Shown: one piece after another, positions 42,855-51,698 of the stretch
Layout of the letters: every line of letters starts with the position of its first letter
How positions within the stretch are numbered: position 1 is the stretch's first letter
Source: an uncultured Collinsella sp.
GTDB lineage: Bacteria; Actinomycetota; Coriobacteriia; Coriobacteriales; Coriobacteriaceae
Direction of reading: 5' to 3'
DNA: 64,000 nucleotides
NCBI GenBank assembly: GCA_900542155.1
Contig: UQMD01000005.1
Span: 26,830 to 90,829, forward strand
Made by a program: the position numbers and the translations under genes
The notes under the pieces: generated by a model
What the model saw: the letters and a program-made list of their open reading frames with translations, nothing else
What the model was told of the DNA's origin: nothing
Database searches by the model: none

Positions 42855-44267
42855 CTATTTGGAATCCGAATCGTCCATGGAGCCGTCGATGCCGGTTTTG
42901 GTGTCGTCGTCCGTATTGGAATCGTCATCCTTGGCGAAGGGGTTCTTGAAAAAGCCTGTCGCGTCGGGCTGAAGCCCCGAGAGCTTGATCCAGGGATTAT
43001 CGAGCTCGGGCTTGGGCATGGCCTTGGCCTCGGGTGCTGTCTCGTTGCCGATGAGCTCGGACTCGTAGATGAACGTATCGTCGCCAAGCGCATCGTAGGC
43101 GGCAACTGGGTTACCCTCGGTATCGCGATACGGAGTGCCCTTAAACACGGCGCCGTCGTATGCCACGAGCTGACGGCCGGTCTCGTTCTCAAAGTAGTAG
43201 ACGAAGATGCCCTTGAGGGCCGCGCACAGCGGAATGGCGATAACCATGCCGATGGGACCCATGAGTGCCGAACCGATAACGAGGGCCGTAAGGCTCATGA
43301 CGGGATGCACCTGCACCGAGCTCTGCATGACCTTAGGCGAAATGACATTATCGGTGACGTTTTGAGCCACCATGGTCACGACAAGCGTCCATAACGCCAG
43401 CATAGGGCTGAACATAAACCCGAGCACTGTGGCGATCGCCGCGCTCACCCAGGGACCGACAACCGGAACCAAGTGCATAATGCCGGTGAAGATGGCCATA
43501 AGTGCTGCGTATGGATGGCCAATGAGCGTAAAGCCGATAAAAGCCAAAAAGCCACCGCAGATGGACGTCACGACCATGCCGCGCATATAGCCGCCGACCG
43601 AGCGTGAAAGGATGGCAACCATAAAGCGGTACGAGGTCTCTTTTTCCTGTCCGATGATGGTGCAGACCTCGTGGTGCATACGGGGATAGTCGCAGGCCAA
43701 CCAATAGGCAAGCACCAAGCCCAGGAAGATGACGAACAGCTGCGAGGCCGTATTGGTAATGAGCGGGAATACACCGCGACCGAGCTCGGCAGCAATTTGC
43801 GAGACGTACTTGGACGCTACGGTAACCAGCGAAGAAAGATTGTCGTCCAGATACTCCTTGAGCGGCGTGTTGTTGAGCGTCTTGGCGTGCGAGAGCATCT
43901 CATTGAGATCGCCACCCGCAACACGAAGCTGCTCGGGCAGGCGGCTCAGGACTTCCATGATTTGACCGAGCAAAATAGGCGAGAGGATGCAGACAACACC
44001 AACGAGCACCGCCACGACCACAATAAGCGCGATAAGCGAACCGATGCCGCGATTCACGCCGTGATGCTCGAGCCAGTTGGTGATCGGCGACATGACAAAA
44101 GCGATGATGGAACCGACTGCCAAAAACTCGATAACCGGCGCCAGGATGCCCATAAGGTTAAAGATGACGGCAGCGATAACAATGCAGCCGACGACGCCCC
44201 AAATGCGCAGCGTCAGAATACGGGTATCACGCAGCGTGCGGTCGATTTGTTGGGGGTGCTCACTCAT
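42855..44267 (-). CDS. AI-2E family transporter (PerM/YdiK-like)
   Basis: A 470-residue membrane protein with eight or so helices: two near residues 22-65, one at 75-100, and the C-terminal block from about 200 to 350 containing GYMRGMVVTSICGGFLAFIGF, GIMHLVPVVGPWVSAA and the conserved DNVISPKVM. The acidic Asp/Ser-rich tail of about 70 residues is unusual. Members export AI-2 or act in Na+/H+ exchange; the substrate cannot be told here. Overlaps the sigma-factor gene by 4 bp, so it is an operon member and may be a stress-related target. Confidence 0.9.
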   Translation of the reverse strand: MSEHPQQIDRTLRDTRILTLRIWGVVGCIVIAAVIFNLMGILAPVIEFLAVGSIIAFVMSPITNWLEHHGVNRGIGSLIALIVVVAVLVGVVCILSPILLGQIMEVLSRLPEQLRVAGGDLNEMLSHAKTLNNTPLKEYLDDNLSSLVTVASKYVSQIAAELGRGVFPLITNTASQLFVIFLGLVLAYWLACDYPRMHHEVCTIIGQEKETSYRFMVAILSRSVGGYMRGMVVTSICGGFLAFIGFTLIGHPYAALMAIFTGIMHLVPVVGPWVSAAIATVLGFMFSPMLALWTLVVTMVAQNVTDNVISPKVMQSSVQVHPVMSLTALVIGSALMGPIGMVIAIPLCAALKGIFVYYFENETGRQLVAYDGAVFKGTPYRDTEGNPVAAYDALGDDTFIYESELIGNETAPEAKAMPKPELDNPWIKLSGLQPDATGFFKNPFAKDDDSNTDDDTKTGIDGSMDDSDSK

Positions 44268-45055
44268 GAACGAACCATCACTCCGTCGGGGTCGATCTTA
44301 TCTTGAATCTTCTTAAGGGTACGGCGCAGCAGGCGCGAGACCTGCACCTGCGAGATGCCAAGCTTCTTGGCAATCTCGATCTGGGTCATGCCCTTAACGA
44401 AGCGCAGCTCGATAACCTCGCGCTCGCGCGGCGAGAAATCGCGGATGGCTTCCTCGATTACCAGGCGGTCATCGGTAAAGTCGAGCTCGTTGTCATCGTC
44501 GGCGTAGCGGTCAAGAATCGAGGGAGCATCGTCGGAGTCGGACGCGCCGGGAGCCTCGATGGGCACCGAGGTGTAGGCCGAGGACGATTCCATGGCTTCG
44601 AGCACCTCGTCGACGGTCACGCCAAGGTAATCGGCGATTTCCTCAACCTTGGGCGAACGCTGAAGCTCGTTGGTGAGCTTGTCGGTGGCCTGGTTAACCT
44701 TGGCCGAGAGCTCCTGCAGACGACGCGGCACGCGCACACTCCAGCCCTTGTCGCGGAAGTGGCGCTTAATCTCGCCCAAGATGGTGGGCGTGGCAAACGT
44801 CGTGAACTCGAGTCCGCGCTCGGGATCAAAGCGATCGATAGCCTTGAGCAAGCCCAAGTACCCGACCTGCAAAAGGTCGTCGAGCGGCTCGCCGCGGTTC
44901 TTGAATTTGTTGGCAAGAAACCTTACCAGGTTCATATGGGACATGACGAGCTGCTCGCGAGCATCCGGATCACCGGTCTCCTTATAACGACGAAACAGCT
45001 CGCGGGTTTTCTCCTTGTCCCAAGCGGTCTTGCCGCTCCGGGAGCGTTCGGTCAT
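44264..45055 (-). CDS. SigB/SigF/SigG-type RNA polymerase sigma factor
   Basis: A 263-residue group 3 sigma factor. Region 2 contains DLLQVGYLGLLKAIDRFDPERG followed by FTTFATPTILGEIKRHFRDKGW and VPRRLQEL, the hallmark of the SigB/F/G family. Region 3 has VEEIADYLGVTVDEVLEAM. Region 4 ends FSPREREVIELRFVKGMTQIEIAKKLGISQVQVSRLLRR, the helix-turn-helix for -35 recognition. One base after the RsbW-like gene and overlapping the AI-2E gene by 4 bp. Predicted general-stress sigma factor regulated by partner switching. Confidence 0.92.
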   Translation of the reverse strand: MTERSRSGKTAWDKEKTRELFRRYKETGDPDAREQLVMSHMNLVRFLANKFKNRGEPLDDLLQVGYLGLLKAIDRFDPERGLEFTTFATPTILGEIKRHFRDKGWSVRVPRRLQELSAKVNQATDKLTNELQRSPKVEEIADYLGVTVDEVLEAMESSSAYTSVPIEAPGASDSDDAPSILDRYADDDNELDFTDDRLVIEEAIRDFSPREREVIELRFVKGMTQIEIAKKLGISQVQVSRLLRRTLKKIQDKIDPDGVMVRS

Positions 45056-45056
45056 A

Positions 45057-45434
45057 TTAGATATCCGCCTTGAGGTCGAGGGAAAGCGTTAGGGGCGCTG
45101 TAGTCTTTTCGTAGGAGTCGCACACACTCGCCAAAATGAGCTCGGCATACACGGCAGCCTGGTCATCCTCATCGACAGTCGCCTGGTCGCCAAAGGTAAA
45201 GGTCATGCCCACATGCGATTCGTCGACATCGAATTTGATCGAGATATCGTCGGAATCAACAGCCGTGCAGCCAAAGATGAAGGCTTCCTCGGCAGCCATA
45301 CGAATGTCCTCGATGCGATCGACGGACATAGAGCACAGGGCGCCGACGTTGGCGGCCGTCATGCGCACCAAGCGCGCGAGACGCGGATCACCGGCAACGC
45401 TCAGCGTAATGGGGCAGGTTGCTTCGCTACTCAT
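45057..45434 (-). CDS. RsbW-like anti-sigma protein, HATPase fold with degenerate nucleotide motifs
   Basis: A 125-residue protein at the place of the anti-sigma factor in SigB-type operons. Alignment by eye to RsbW gives RIEDIRMAAEEAFIFGC against its N-box, keeping the Glu-Ala pair but lacking the Asn that holds Mg-ATP. The DxGxG motif is not found (FTFGDQATVDEDD), and the G2 glycines are gone. It is therefore likely a fold relative that cannot bind ATP in the usual way. The start ATG (45434) overlaps the upstream gene by 8 bp. Anti-sigma function is inferred from context. Confidence 0.7.
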   Translation of the reverse strand: MSSEATCPITLSVAGDPRLARLVRMTAANVGALCSMSVDRIEDIRMAAEEAFIFGCTAVDSDDISIKFDVDESHVGMTFTFGDQATVDEDDQAAVYAELILASVCDSYEKTTAPLTLSLDLKADI

Positions 45435-46014
45435 CGCAGGACTCCTCGGAGGTCTCGGCAGGCGTATAGGTGTAATACTGAGCAGGCTTAGCAGCGGGCT
45501 TCTGAACATCATCGTCGTCAGCAGCGGCATCATCGTCGCCAATCAGAACGCGCTCAGTGGGCTGCTCGGCCTCGGCGGCGGCAGCGGCGAGCTTGCGATC
45601 GGCGTCGGCTGCAGGAGCCTTCACCTTATTGAAGAGCTTCTGCACGGCGCCAGCAGCAGAATCAGTTACGCTCGATACGGCATTGCTGGCCTCAGCCACG
45701 CTGCCCGTGACCTCGGAGATGTCGCGAACGACCGCCTCAACCTCAACGAGGTTAGACGTCAGAGCATCAACGGCAGTCTTGCTCGACTTGAGGAGCGGCT
45801 CAACCTGTGCCAGCGCGGGGGTGAGCTCATCGACAGCGCCATCGAGCTTTGCCACCACGGGCTGTGCCTCGGCGAGCGTGTTGTTAAGGTCACTCACCGT
45901 CTTGTCGAGCGAATCAACGACGGTGCGAGTCTTGCGCAGCGTGAGCGCGAGCTCGACAACAGCCCACACGCCGACAACAGCAAGCAGCAGCAGGGCGATT
46001 TGAATGGGACTCAT
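45427..46014 (-). CDS. DUF948-domain membrane protein
   Basis: A 195-residue protein with an N-terminal transmembrane helix (IALLLLAVVGVWAVVELAL), a long predicted coiled coil of heptad-like Leu/Val repeats (about 25-115; SLDKTVSDLNNTL, VDALTSNLVEVEAVV) and an Ala/Asp-rich acidic C-terminus. DUF948 proteins are general-stress proteins in Firmicutes. First gene of the SigB-type operon, overlapping the RsbW-like gene by 8 bp. Perhaps a membrane-tethered stress sensor or scaffold, which is inference. Confidence 0.8.
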   Translation of the reverse strand: MSPIQIALLLLAVVGVWAVVELALTLRKTRTVVDSLDKTVSDLNNTLAEAQPVVAKLDGAVDELTPALAQVEPLLKSSKTAVDALTSNLVEVEAVVRDISEVTGSVAEASNAVSSVTDSAAGAVQKLFNKVKAPAADADRKLAAAAAEAEQPTERVLIGDDDAAADDDDVQKPAAKPAQYYTYTPAETSEESCDE

Positions 46015-46114
46015 ACAAGCCTCCCAAAGGAATCGAAATACAGACGCTGTTCATGGTACCCCAAAGGGGACCGAACATGCCAAGCGTGAGATCCTGGGAC
46101 AAAATAATCAGCAG

Positions 46115-47464
46115 TTACTTCGGAGCATTCCCGCTACGGTCGCGTTCGCTTTGCTCCACACGCCACTCTTCCCAACCGCGGCCCGCAGGCTGCCAGAACG
46201 CGCCGCGCTCCAGCCCCTCGGGCAAATAGCGCTGATCGACCCAGCCTTCGGGATAATCATGTGGATACTTGTACACACCATATTCATCGCTGCCTGGGCG
46301 ATGACGATCGCGCAGATAGCTCGGCACCTCACGCAAGCCACTGCTATGGATATCGGCCAGCGCCGCATCGATCGAAGCCTCGCACGCGTTGGACTTGGGC
46401 GCCAGGCACACATAGAGTGCAGCCTGAGCCAGGTTAATACGACACTCGGGATACCCAATGACCTCGGCAGATTTAAACGCAGCGTGCGCTATAAGCAGGG
46501 CCTGCGGATCGGCGTTACCGACGTCTTCGGAAGCATGGATCATGATGCGTCGGGCGATAAACTTGGGGTCCTCCCCCGCATCGATCATGCGCGCAAGCCA
46601 ATAGATGGTGGCATCAGGGTCGCTGCCGCGCATGGACTTAATAAACGCACTAATGATGTCGTAGTGCATGTCACCGTTTTTGTCATACGAAAAGCCACGA
46701 CGCGGATTGGCAATCTTTACGTCATCCACGGTAATGGGATAGCGCTCCCCCGCCGTCGGTGCAGGCGTACCCTCGGTATCAGGGCGCGTCACGGCGATCT
46801 CACTTGCCAGCTCGAGCGTCGTCAGAGCCGAGCGCGCATCGCCCGCAGCCAGCGTGCAGATGGTCTTAACCGTATCCTCATCGGCCGAGAACTTGCCGCC
46901 CAAACCCTGCGGCGCCTCGAGCGCACGCTCAATGAGCGTGGCGATATCCTCGTCCTTCAGGTGCTCAAGCTCTACCACGCGCCCACGCGACAACAGTGCG
47001 GAGTTGACCTCGAAGTACGGGTTCTCGGTCGTGGCGCCAATCATAATGACGGTACGGTTCTCAACCGCATGCAGTAAGGCATCCTGCTGCGACTTGGAGA
47101 AGCGATGGATCTCATCGATAAACAGAATGGTGCGGCGGTCGTAGGTGTTCAGACGGGTCTTAGCCTCATCGATTACGCGGCGCAGGTCCTTCACAGTGCC
47201 CGTCACGGCGCTGACCTCGACAAACTCGCTCTTGGTATGGTTGGCGATAATGTGGGCCAGCGTCGTCTTGCCCGTGCCAGCCGGGCCGTACAGAATCACG
47301 CTCGACAGCACGTCATGCTCAATCGCGGCGCGCAGCCACGAGCCCTTACCGACGGCCTTTTGCTGGCCCACATACTCGTCGAGCGAATTGGGGCGCATAC
47401 GCACCGCAAGCGGGGCATTCTGAAAAGAGCGCTCGCGCGTCGAAGCAGAAAAAAGGTCGTCCAT
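46115..47464 (-). CDS. rarA: Replication-associated recombination protein A (RarA/MgsA)
   Basis: A 449-residue AAA+ ATPase acting at stalled forks with SSB and the clamp loader. Walker A is GPAGTGKTTLA and Walker B ILFIDEIHRF, with sensor 1 GATTENPYFEVN; the C-terminal MgsA domain has IYWLARMIDAGEDPKFIARRIMIHASEDVG. The chain is full-length. The start is uncertain among closely spaced ATGs (47464, 47470); 47464 follows a GGGATGGCT. Between the sigma operon and the dGTPase-like gene, all on the minus strand. Confidence 0.93.
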   Translation of the reverse strand: MDDLFSASTRERSFQNAPLAVRMRPNSLDEYVGQQKAVGKGSWLRAAIEHDVLSSVILYGPAGTGKTTLAHIIANHTKSEFVEVSAVTGTVKDLRRVIDEAKTRLNTYDRRTILFIDEIHRFSKSQQDALLHAVENRTVIMIGATTENPYFEVNSALLSRGRVVELEHLKDEDIATLIERALEAPQGLGGKFSADEDTVKTICTLAAGDARSALTTLELASEIAVTRPDTEGTPAPTAGERYPITVDDVKIANPRRGFSYDKNGDMHYDIISAFIKSMRGSDPDATIYWLARMIDAGEDPKFIARRIMIHASEDVGNADPQALLIAHAAFKSAEVIGYPECRINLAQAALYVCLAPKSNACEASIDAALADIHSSGLREVPSYLRDRHRPGSDEYGVYKYPHDYPEGWVDQRYLPEGLERGAFWQPAGRGWEEWRVEQSERDRSGNAPK

Positions 47465-47524
47465 AGCCATCCCGTGCATCAATCAAAATCGTTGTTGACC
47501 AACAGTATACCGAAAGGATACGAA

Positions 47525-48772
47525 CTACCGTTCGTTAATATAGGTGCGGTGCGGAAACTTTAGACCTGGGAACAATTTGCTCGTCAGCTCGCAGAAATAA
47601 CCATCCGTCATGCTTGCAATGTAATCGACGACGTCCTGATCCTTGTCGTCCTGCCAAGCATAGGTGCGGCCATAATAGGAAAGCTGCTGCTCAATACGCG
47701 AAATGTGGTGCTTAAAGATGTAGGAGGACTCGTCACCCTCGTTTATATCCTGCAGGCAACGGTCGTAGAGCTTTTCGAAGGCCTCGCGCAGTTCCGCTTC
47801 GGAGTCGCCTTCGATACCGCCCTTGCTATAGATCTTCTCGTAGTTCTCGCGCTTAGCCCGGCGGATCTCCTCAAACAGGTCCCCGCTCATCTCGATACGC
47901 GGTTTGCCGTAGCTATGCTCAACGATATCGATGGATGCGTGCGTGAGAATCCAGCTGTTATAGGCGCCGCCCCGACCGTCGTCAAAAGCGTCGGGCGACA
48001 GCAGGCCAGCCGCAATGGCGTCCTGGCGATCGCGCCCAACGTAGGCAAGGATATCCGAGATGCGAACCACGCAACCCTCGAGTGTCATGGGACGCAGGTG
48101 CTCAATCGCGCTATAGCCTGTGGCAATGCATTCCTCGACGGTTCGGTCGAACTGGTCAAAGGAACCCATGTCCGAAAGCTCAAAAACACGTTGCTCGTAC
48201 TCGCCGTTGTGGCAAAGGACGCCGTCGAGCGTCTGGAGCGACACGTTGCGGCCATACAGCGCATCGAGCACGCGGACCGACTGCACGTTATGGAAAAAAT
48301 AACGACCCGTGCGCTCGTGATAGATATCGTTGAGAAATCGCTCACCGGCATGGCCAAAGGGCGTGTGGCCCAAGTCGTGGCCCAGGCCAATCGCCTCGAT
48401 CAGGTCGCAGTTAAGCCCCAGGGCGCGGCCGATATCGCGTGCGATGCGCGAGACAAGCTGCACGTGCAGGCCACGACGCGACAGGTCGTCGTTGCTGCGA
48501 AAACTGAAGACCTGTGTTTTGCCGGCATAGCGAGTGTACGCCGGAAGATGAAGAATCTTTTCGGTATCGCGCATAAACGCCGGACGCATGAGCGTGCCCT
48601 CGTCTGCGGCTCGATCAACGCGACGGATGACCTGGTCATCGTCGCAACGGTACGGGTTGACATAGCCCGAAGCACGATCTGCGGCAATGCGCTCGACAAG
48701 TTCGGGCGATAACGCCGAGGGAATACGGTCCATGCGCGCCTTAATGACGGCCGTTTCTTGATTAGTTGCCAT
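47525..48772 (-). CDS. dGTPase-like HD-domain triphosphohydrolase
   Basis: A 415-residue HD-family protein of the deoxyguanosinetriphosphate triphosphohydrolase type. The metal motif starts with RLHxxLV-like GLHVQLVSRIARDIG and IGLGHDLGHTPFGHAGE gives the HD pair; later LEGCVVRISDILAYVGRD supplies the final Asp. The family hydrolyses dNTPs to nucleosides and tripolyphosphate. AAGGAG precedes the ATG at 48772. Long C-terminal region (about 250-415) has no recognisable domain. Substrate not determined. Confidence 0.87.
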   Translation of the reverse strand: MATNQETAVIKARMDRIPSALSPELVERIAADRASGYVNPYRCDDDQVIRRVDRAADEGTLMRPAFMRDTEKILHLPAYTRYAGKTQVFSFRSNDDLSRRGLHVQLVSRIARDIGRALGLNCDLIEAIGLGHDLGHTPFGHAGERFLNDIYHERTGRYFFHNVQSVRVLDALYGRNVSLQTLDGVLCHNGEYEQRVFELSDMGSFDQFDRTVEECIATGYSAIEHLRPMTLEGCVVRISDILAYVGRDRQDAIAAGLLSPDAFDDGRGGAYNSWILTHASIDIVEHSYGKPRIEMSGDLFEEIRRAKRENYEKIYSKGGIEGDSEAELREAFEKLYDRCLQDINEGDESSYIFKHHISRIEQQLSYYGRTYAWQDDKDQDVVDYIASMTDGYFCELTSKLFPGLKFPHRTYINER

Positions 48773-48803
48773 GGCATGCTCCTTAAAAAGGATGCGCAAT
48801 CGG

Positions 48804-49226
48804 TTACAATGTCCAGCCCACGACCTCGATTATGGCAAATATCGGCACCAAAAACGGGAGCAAAGGCAGGGAGCGCGATTTTGTAAAGAGGCAGGAGAGG
48901 GCCAGGACCAGGAGCGCGACGGCAAATGCCACGATGCCGCCCAGAGGGTCGAGCGTGCAAAGCGCGAAAAGCGCCTTGGCATCCCCCATGCCGATGCCGG
49001 GGGCCTGGCGGAAACGCCGCCAAAGCGACTCGGTCAGCACAAGGGAAAGGTAGACGATGACCGCAAGACCGGCGTGGTCAAACGCCGTGTTAACACCCTT
49101 GTCGAGCCAAACGCCTGCAAGCGCCGCCACCGCACACGCGCCGGCAAGCTGATTGGGAAACCGCCGCTCACGGGCATCAATCACCGCGCCGGCAAAGATA
49201 CAAATCCAAAACGGGATATAGACCAT
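48804..49226 (-). CDS. A24 family prepilin peptidase (CpaA/TadV-like)
   Basis: A 140-residue inner-membrane aspartyl protease that cleaves prepilin leader peptides. The two catalytic Asp are in GAVIDARERRFPN and GIGMGDAKALF; four to five hydrophobic segments surround them. Short like TadV/CpaA forms, without the N-methylase domain. GGAGGTG precedes the ATG at 49226. The upstream in-frame stretch is not protease-like. No pilin, ATPase or secretin gene is in the window, so its substrate lies elsewhere. A palindrome separates it from the glycosyltransferase. Confidence 0.83.
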   Translation of the reverse strand: MVYIPFWICIFAGAVIDARERRFPNQLAGACAVAALAGVWLDKGVNTAFDHAGLAVIVYLSLVLTESLWRRFRQAPGIGMGDAKALFALCTLDPLGGIVAFAVALLVLALSCLFTKSRSLPLLPFLVPIFAIIEVVGWTL

Positions 49227-49258
49227 CGTGCACCTCCATGAACAGCTGCTCAAAAGCA

Positions 49259-49298
49259 AAAACCACCACAAAGGTACAGGCACCTTTGTGGTGGTTTT
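49259..49298. repeat. Palindromic repeat (CCACAAAGG family), copy 1
   Basis: ACCACCACAAAGGT (49262-49275) pairs with ACCTTTGTGGTGGT (49282-49295), extended by A/T pairs at both ends that provide T-runs in both directions. Same core as 56943-56983. Lies between the glycosyltransferase and prepilin peptidase genes, and could terminate the glycosyltransferase transcript. Confidence 0.75.
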
Positions 49299-49306
49299 GA
49301 TGGTGG

Positions 49307-50602
49307 TTATTTGGCGCCTTGCATGACCTCGTCGAGGGTAACGTTGACGGCGTGCTGCGTCGGGACCCAGTCGACCTTTAGGAACAGCGCTGCCACCGTG
49401 ATGGGGATATAGCTGAACATAAAGATCGGGAAGGTAAACAGGTTGGTCACCAGGCGCCACTTTTGCGCACAATGAATGTGCTTGTACTCAAAGATGGTCG
49501 TAAGTAGCGCCAGGATAAAGAAGGTCTGGTACATCATCGCGAAGGTCATAATGAGCGAGGCGGCACAAGCCTGCATCTCGACCTCGGTGGCCAAGAAGCC
49601 ATGCGAAAGCCCGCCCACGATGAGAAAGGTAGCGTTGGCGAGCATGGAGATCAGGGACAGCAACATGCCCGGAGCGATGGTCATAAACATGTCATATGCG
49701 GCAAAGCGATGATAGCAAAACGTCGATTTGACCAGATGCTTACCGTAGGTAAAGAACACCTGGTAGAAGCCCTTGGTCCAGCGCATACGCTGCTTCCAGG
49801 ACGCCTTAAACGTCACGGGTTGCTCGTCAAAAAACTCCGCCGGCGCATAGCCAATGCGAATGCCGTGAATGGCGCAGAACGTGGTGAACTGAATATCCTC
49901 GGTCAGCGTGTGGAACTGCCAGCCGTGCATGCCCTCAATAACGCTAGCCGAGATAAGGTAGCCCGAACCCGAGACGGCACAGGACGTCTTGCAGATATTA
50001 CGCGCGTTGTTAAGGAAACGCGCCTCGCGCAGGTACCAAGTGGCGTTGGCAGCCGAGATCCACGAGCTGCCAAAGTTCTTGGAGTTGCGGTAGCTTGTGA
50101 CCACATGGAAGCCCTGGTCAAAGGCGTCATTCATCTTGGAGACGTAATCGCGGGAGATAACGTTGTCGGCATCGAAGATAAAGTAGCCCTCAAAGGTATC
50201 GGGATACTCGTTAAGAATGCGGTCAAAACCAAAGTCCATGACCCAGCTCTTGCCTTTACGGGCCAGGTCGTTTCGCTCGTACACGACAGCGCCCGCCTCG
50301 CGCGCGAGCTGCGCGGTGTTATCGGTGCAGGCATCGGCGACGACAAAGACCTCGATGAGCTCGGACGGATAATCCTGGTCCTTGATGGAGCGAACGAGGT
50401 TGGCGATCACGGCCTCCTCGTTATGCGCCGCGATAAAGAAGGCATACCGGTGGAGTTTTTTGGCCTTGGGAGGCGCGACCTCGCCGCGGAGAGCACCGAT
50501 GACAAAGAAGACCACCTGGTACAAGAAGCAGACCGTGAGCAGCGTGACGACAATCAGGTTGAAGATCACGATGGGTGTGTTGGTTTGTAAAAAGGCGAGC
50601 AT
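49307..50602 (-). CDS. Processive family 2 glycosyltransferase, membrane-bound
   Basis: A 431-residue GT2 enzyme. An N-terminal helix (IFNLIVVTLLTVCFLYQVVFFVIG) precedes the catalytic domain with FFIAAHNEE, VVADACTDNT, FDADN (DxD), LTEDIQ and QRMRWTKG (QxxRW), and four C-terminal helices follow. These are the motifs of cellulose-, hyaluronan- or poly-GlcNAc-type polysaccharide synthases; the exact polymer cannot be told. No export or acyltransferase partner is beside it. GGGAG precedes the ATG. Confidence 0.88.
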   Translation of the reverse strand: MLAFLQTNTPIVIFNLIVVTLLTVCFLYQVVFFVIGALRGEVAPPKAKKLHRYAFFIAAHNEEAVIANLVRSIKDQDYPSELIEVFVVADACTDNTAQLAREAGAVVYERNDLARKGKSWVMDFGFDRILNEYPDTFEGYFIFDADNVISRDYVSKMNDAFDQGFHVVTSYRNSKNFGSSWISAANATWYLREARFLNNARNICKTSCAVSGSGYLISASVIEGMHGWQFHTLTEDIQFTTFCAIHGIRIGYAPAEFFDEQPVTFKASWKQRMRWTKGFYQVFFTYGKHLVKSTFCYHRFAAYDMFMTIAPGMLLSLISMLANATFLIVGGLSHGFLATEVEMQACAASLIMTFAMMYQTFFILALLTTIFEYKHIHCAQKWRLVTNLFTFPIFMFSYIPITVAALFLKVDWVPTQHAVNVTLDEVMQGAK

Positions 50603-50684
50603 GCAGGCTCCCAGGAACGTGTTACGTAAACAACCGTATATCTTACCGCAGGCTTACCGAGTTCAAGAAACCACCTAATACTGG

Positions 50685-51698
50685 CTAGGCTTCGGGCAGA
50701 CCGAGCTGCGGTACGATTTCGTCGCCGGCAGCAGTGCGACCAAGCGAACGCGGGGCTAAGTCGTCGAGGACGGCGGCGAGATCCCACGGCAGCTCGTCGC
50801 GGCACTCAATGCGCTCTCCCGTCACGGGATGATCGAACGCCACGCGCCAGGAATGGAGGAATTGCCTGGTCAGACCCTGATCGGCACGCGCATCGCACTT
50901 ACCGTAGAGCGGATCGCCCACGCAGGCGTGGTTGATATGGCGCATGTGCACGCGAATCTGATGCGTGCGACCGGTAAACAGGTGACACTCAACGAGCGTG
51001 TAGCCGTCATCAAAGCGCGTGGAATCAAAGCGCTCAAGGACCTTAAAGGTCGTGATGGCCTGGCGCGCAAAAGGATCATCGGAAACCGCCATCTTGACAC
51101 GGTCACGTGTAGAACGGGCAATGCCGGTGTTAATGGTGCCCTCATCCATGGCGATATGACCGTGAACGAGCGTAATGTAGCGGCGGTCGAGCGTGCGCGT
51201 ACGGATAAGATTTTGGAGCGCGCGCTGGGTGTCGTCGTCCTTTGCCGCAAGCATAAGACCCGAGGTATCGCGATCCAAACGATGTACGATACCGGGGCGG
51301 TCCTCGCCCTGCACGGTGCCCAGATGGTCGATACCGCAGTGATAGACCAGCGCATTCGCGAGCGTACCGCTCTCATGACCATGCGCAGGATGGCACACCA
51401 GGCCGCGCTGCTTGGAGAGCACGATGAGGTAGTCGTCCTCATAGCGAATGTCGAGCGGGATGGCCTCGGGAATCACGTCGGTGGGATCGTGCGGCTCGGG
51501 CAAATCAACCGAAATACGGTCACCGGCTCGCACGGCGTACTTTTTGGACAGGCAGGTCTCGCCATTGACTACTACGGCCCCGCCCTCAATCAGATGCGCA
51601 CAGGCAGAGCGCGTGGGGCAGCCGTCGTTGGCGCCCAGATAGGCGTCGAGACGCTGGCCAGCGGCATCGTCGGCAACAAGGATATGGATGTCGGCCAT
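50685..51698 (-). CDS. 23S rRNA pseudouridine synthase, RluD/RluC family
   Basis: A 337-residue pseudouridine synthase: N-terminal S4 domain (AGQRLDAYLG...ACAHLIEGGAVVVNG) and a catalytic domain with the motif HRLDRDTSGLML carrying the essential Asp, then LVECHLFTGRTHQIRVHM. The gene starts on the last base of the lspA stop (TAATG), the usual lspA-rluD neighbourhood. Whether target is RluD-like (1911/1915/1917) or RluC-like is not determinable. Confidence 0.92.
   Translation of the reverse strand: MADIHILVADDAAGQRLDAYLGANDGCPTRSACAHLIEGGAVVVNGETCLSKKYAVRAGDRISVDLPEPHDPTDVIPEAIPLDIRYEDDYLIVLSKQRGLVCHPAHGHESGTLANALVYHCGIDHLGTVQGEDRPGIVHRLDRDTSGLMLAAKDDDTQRALQNLIRTRTLDRRYITLVHGHIAMDEGTINTGIARSTRDRVKMAVSDDPFARQAITTFKVLERFDSTRFDDGYTLVECHLFTGRTHQIRVHMRHINHACVGDPLYGKCDARADQGLTRQFLHSWRVAFDHPVTGERIECRDELPWDLAAVLDDLAPRSLGRTAAGDEIVPQLGLPEA

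Noticed and set aside
46015..46114. SigB-type promoter (GTTC...GGGTAC) upstream of the DUF948 gene
   Set aside because: The spacing is about 9-11 bp, too short for a GTTTAA-N12-14-GGGTAT promoter, and the GGTCCCC/GGGGTACC pairing explains the GGGTA sequence.
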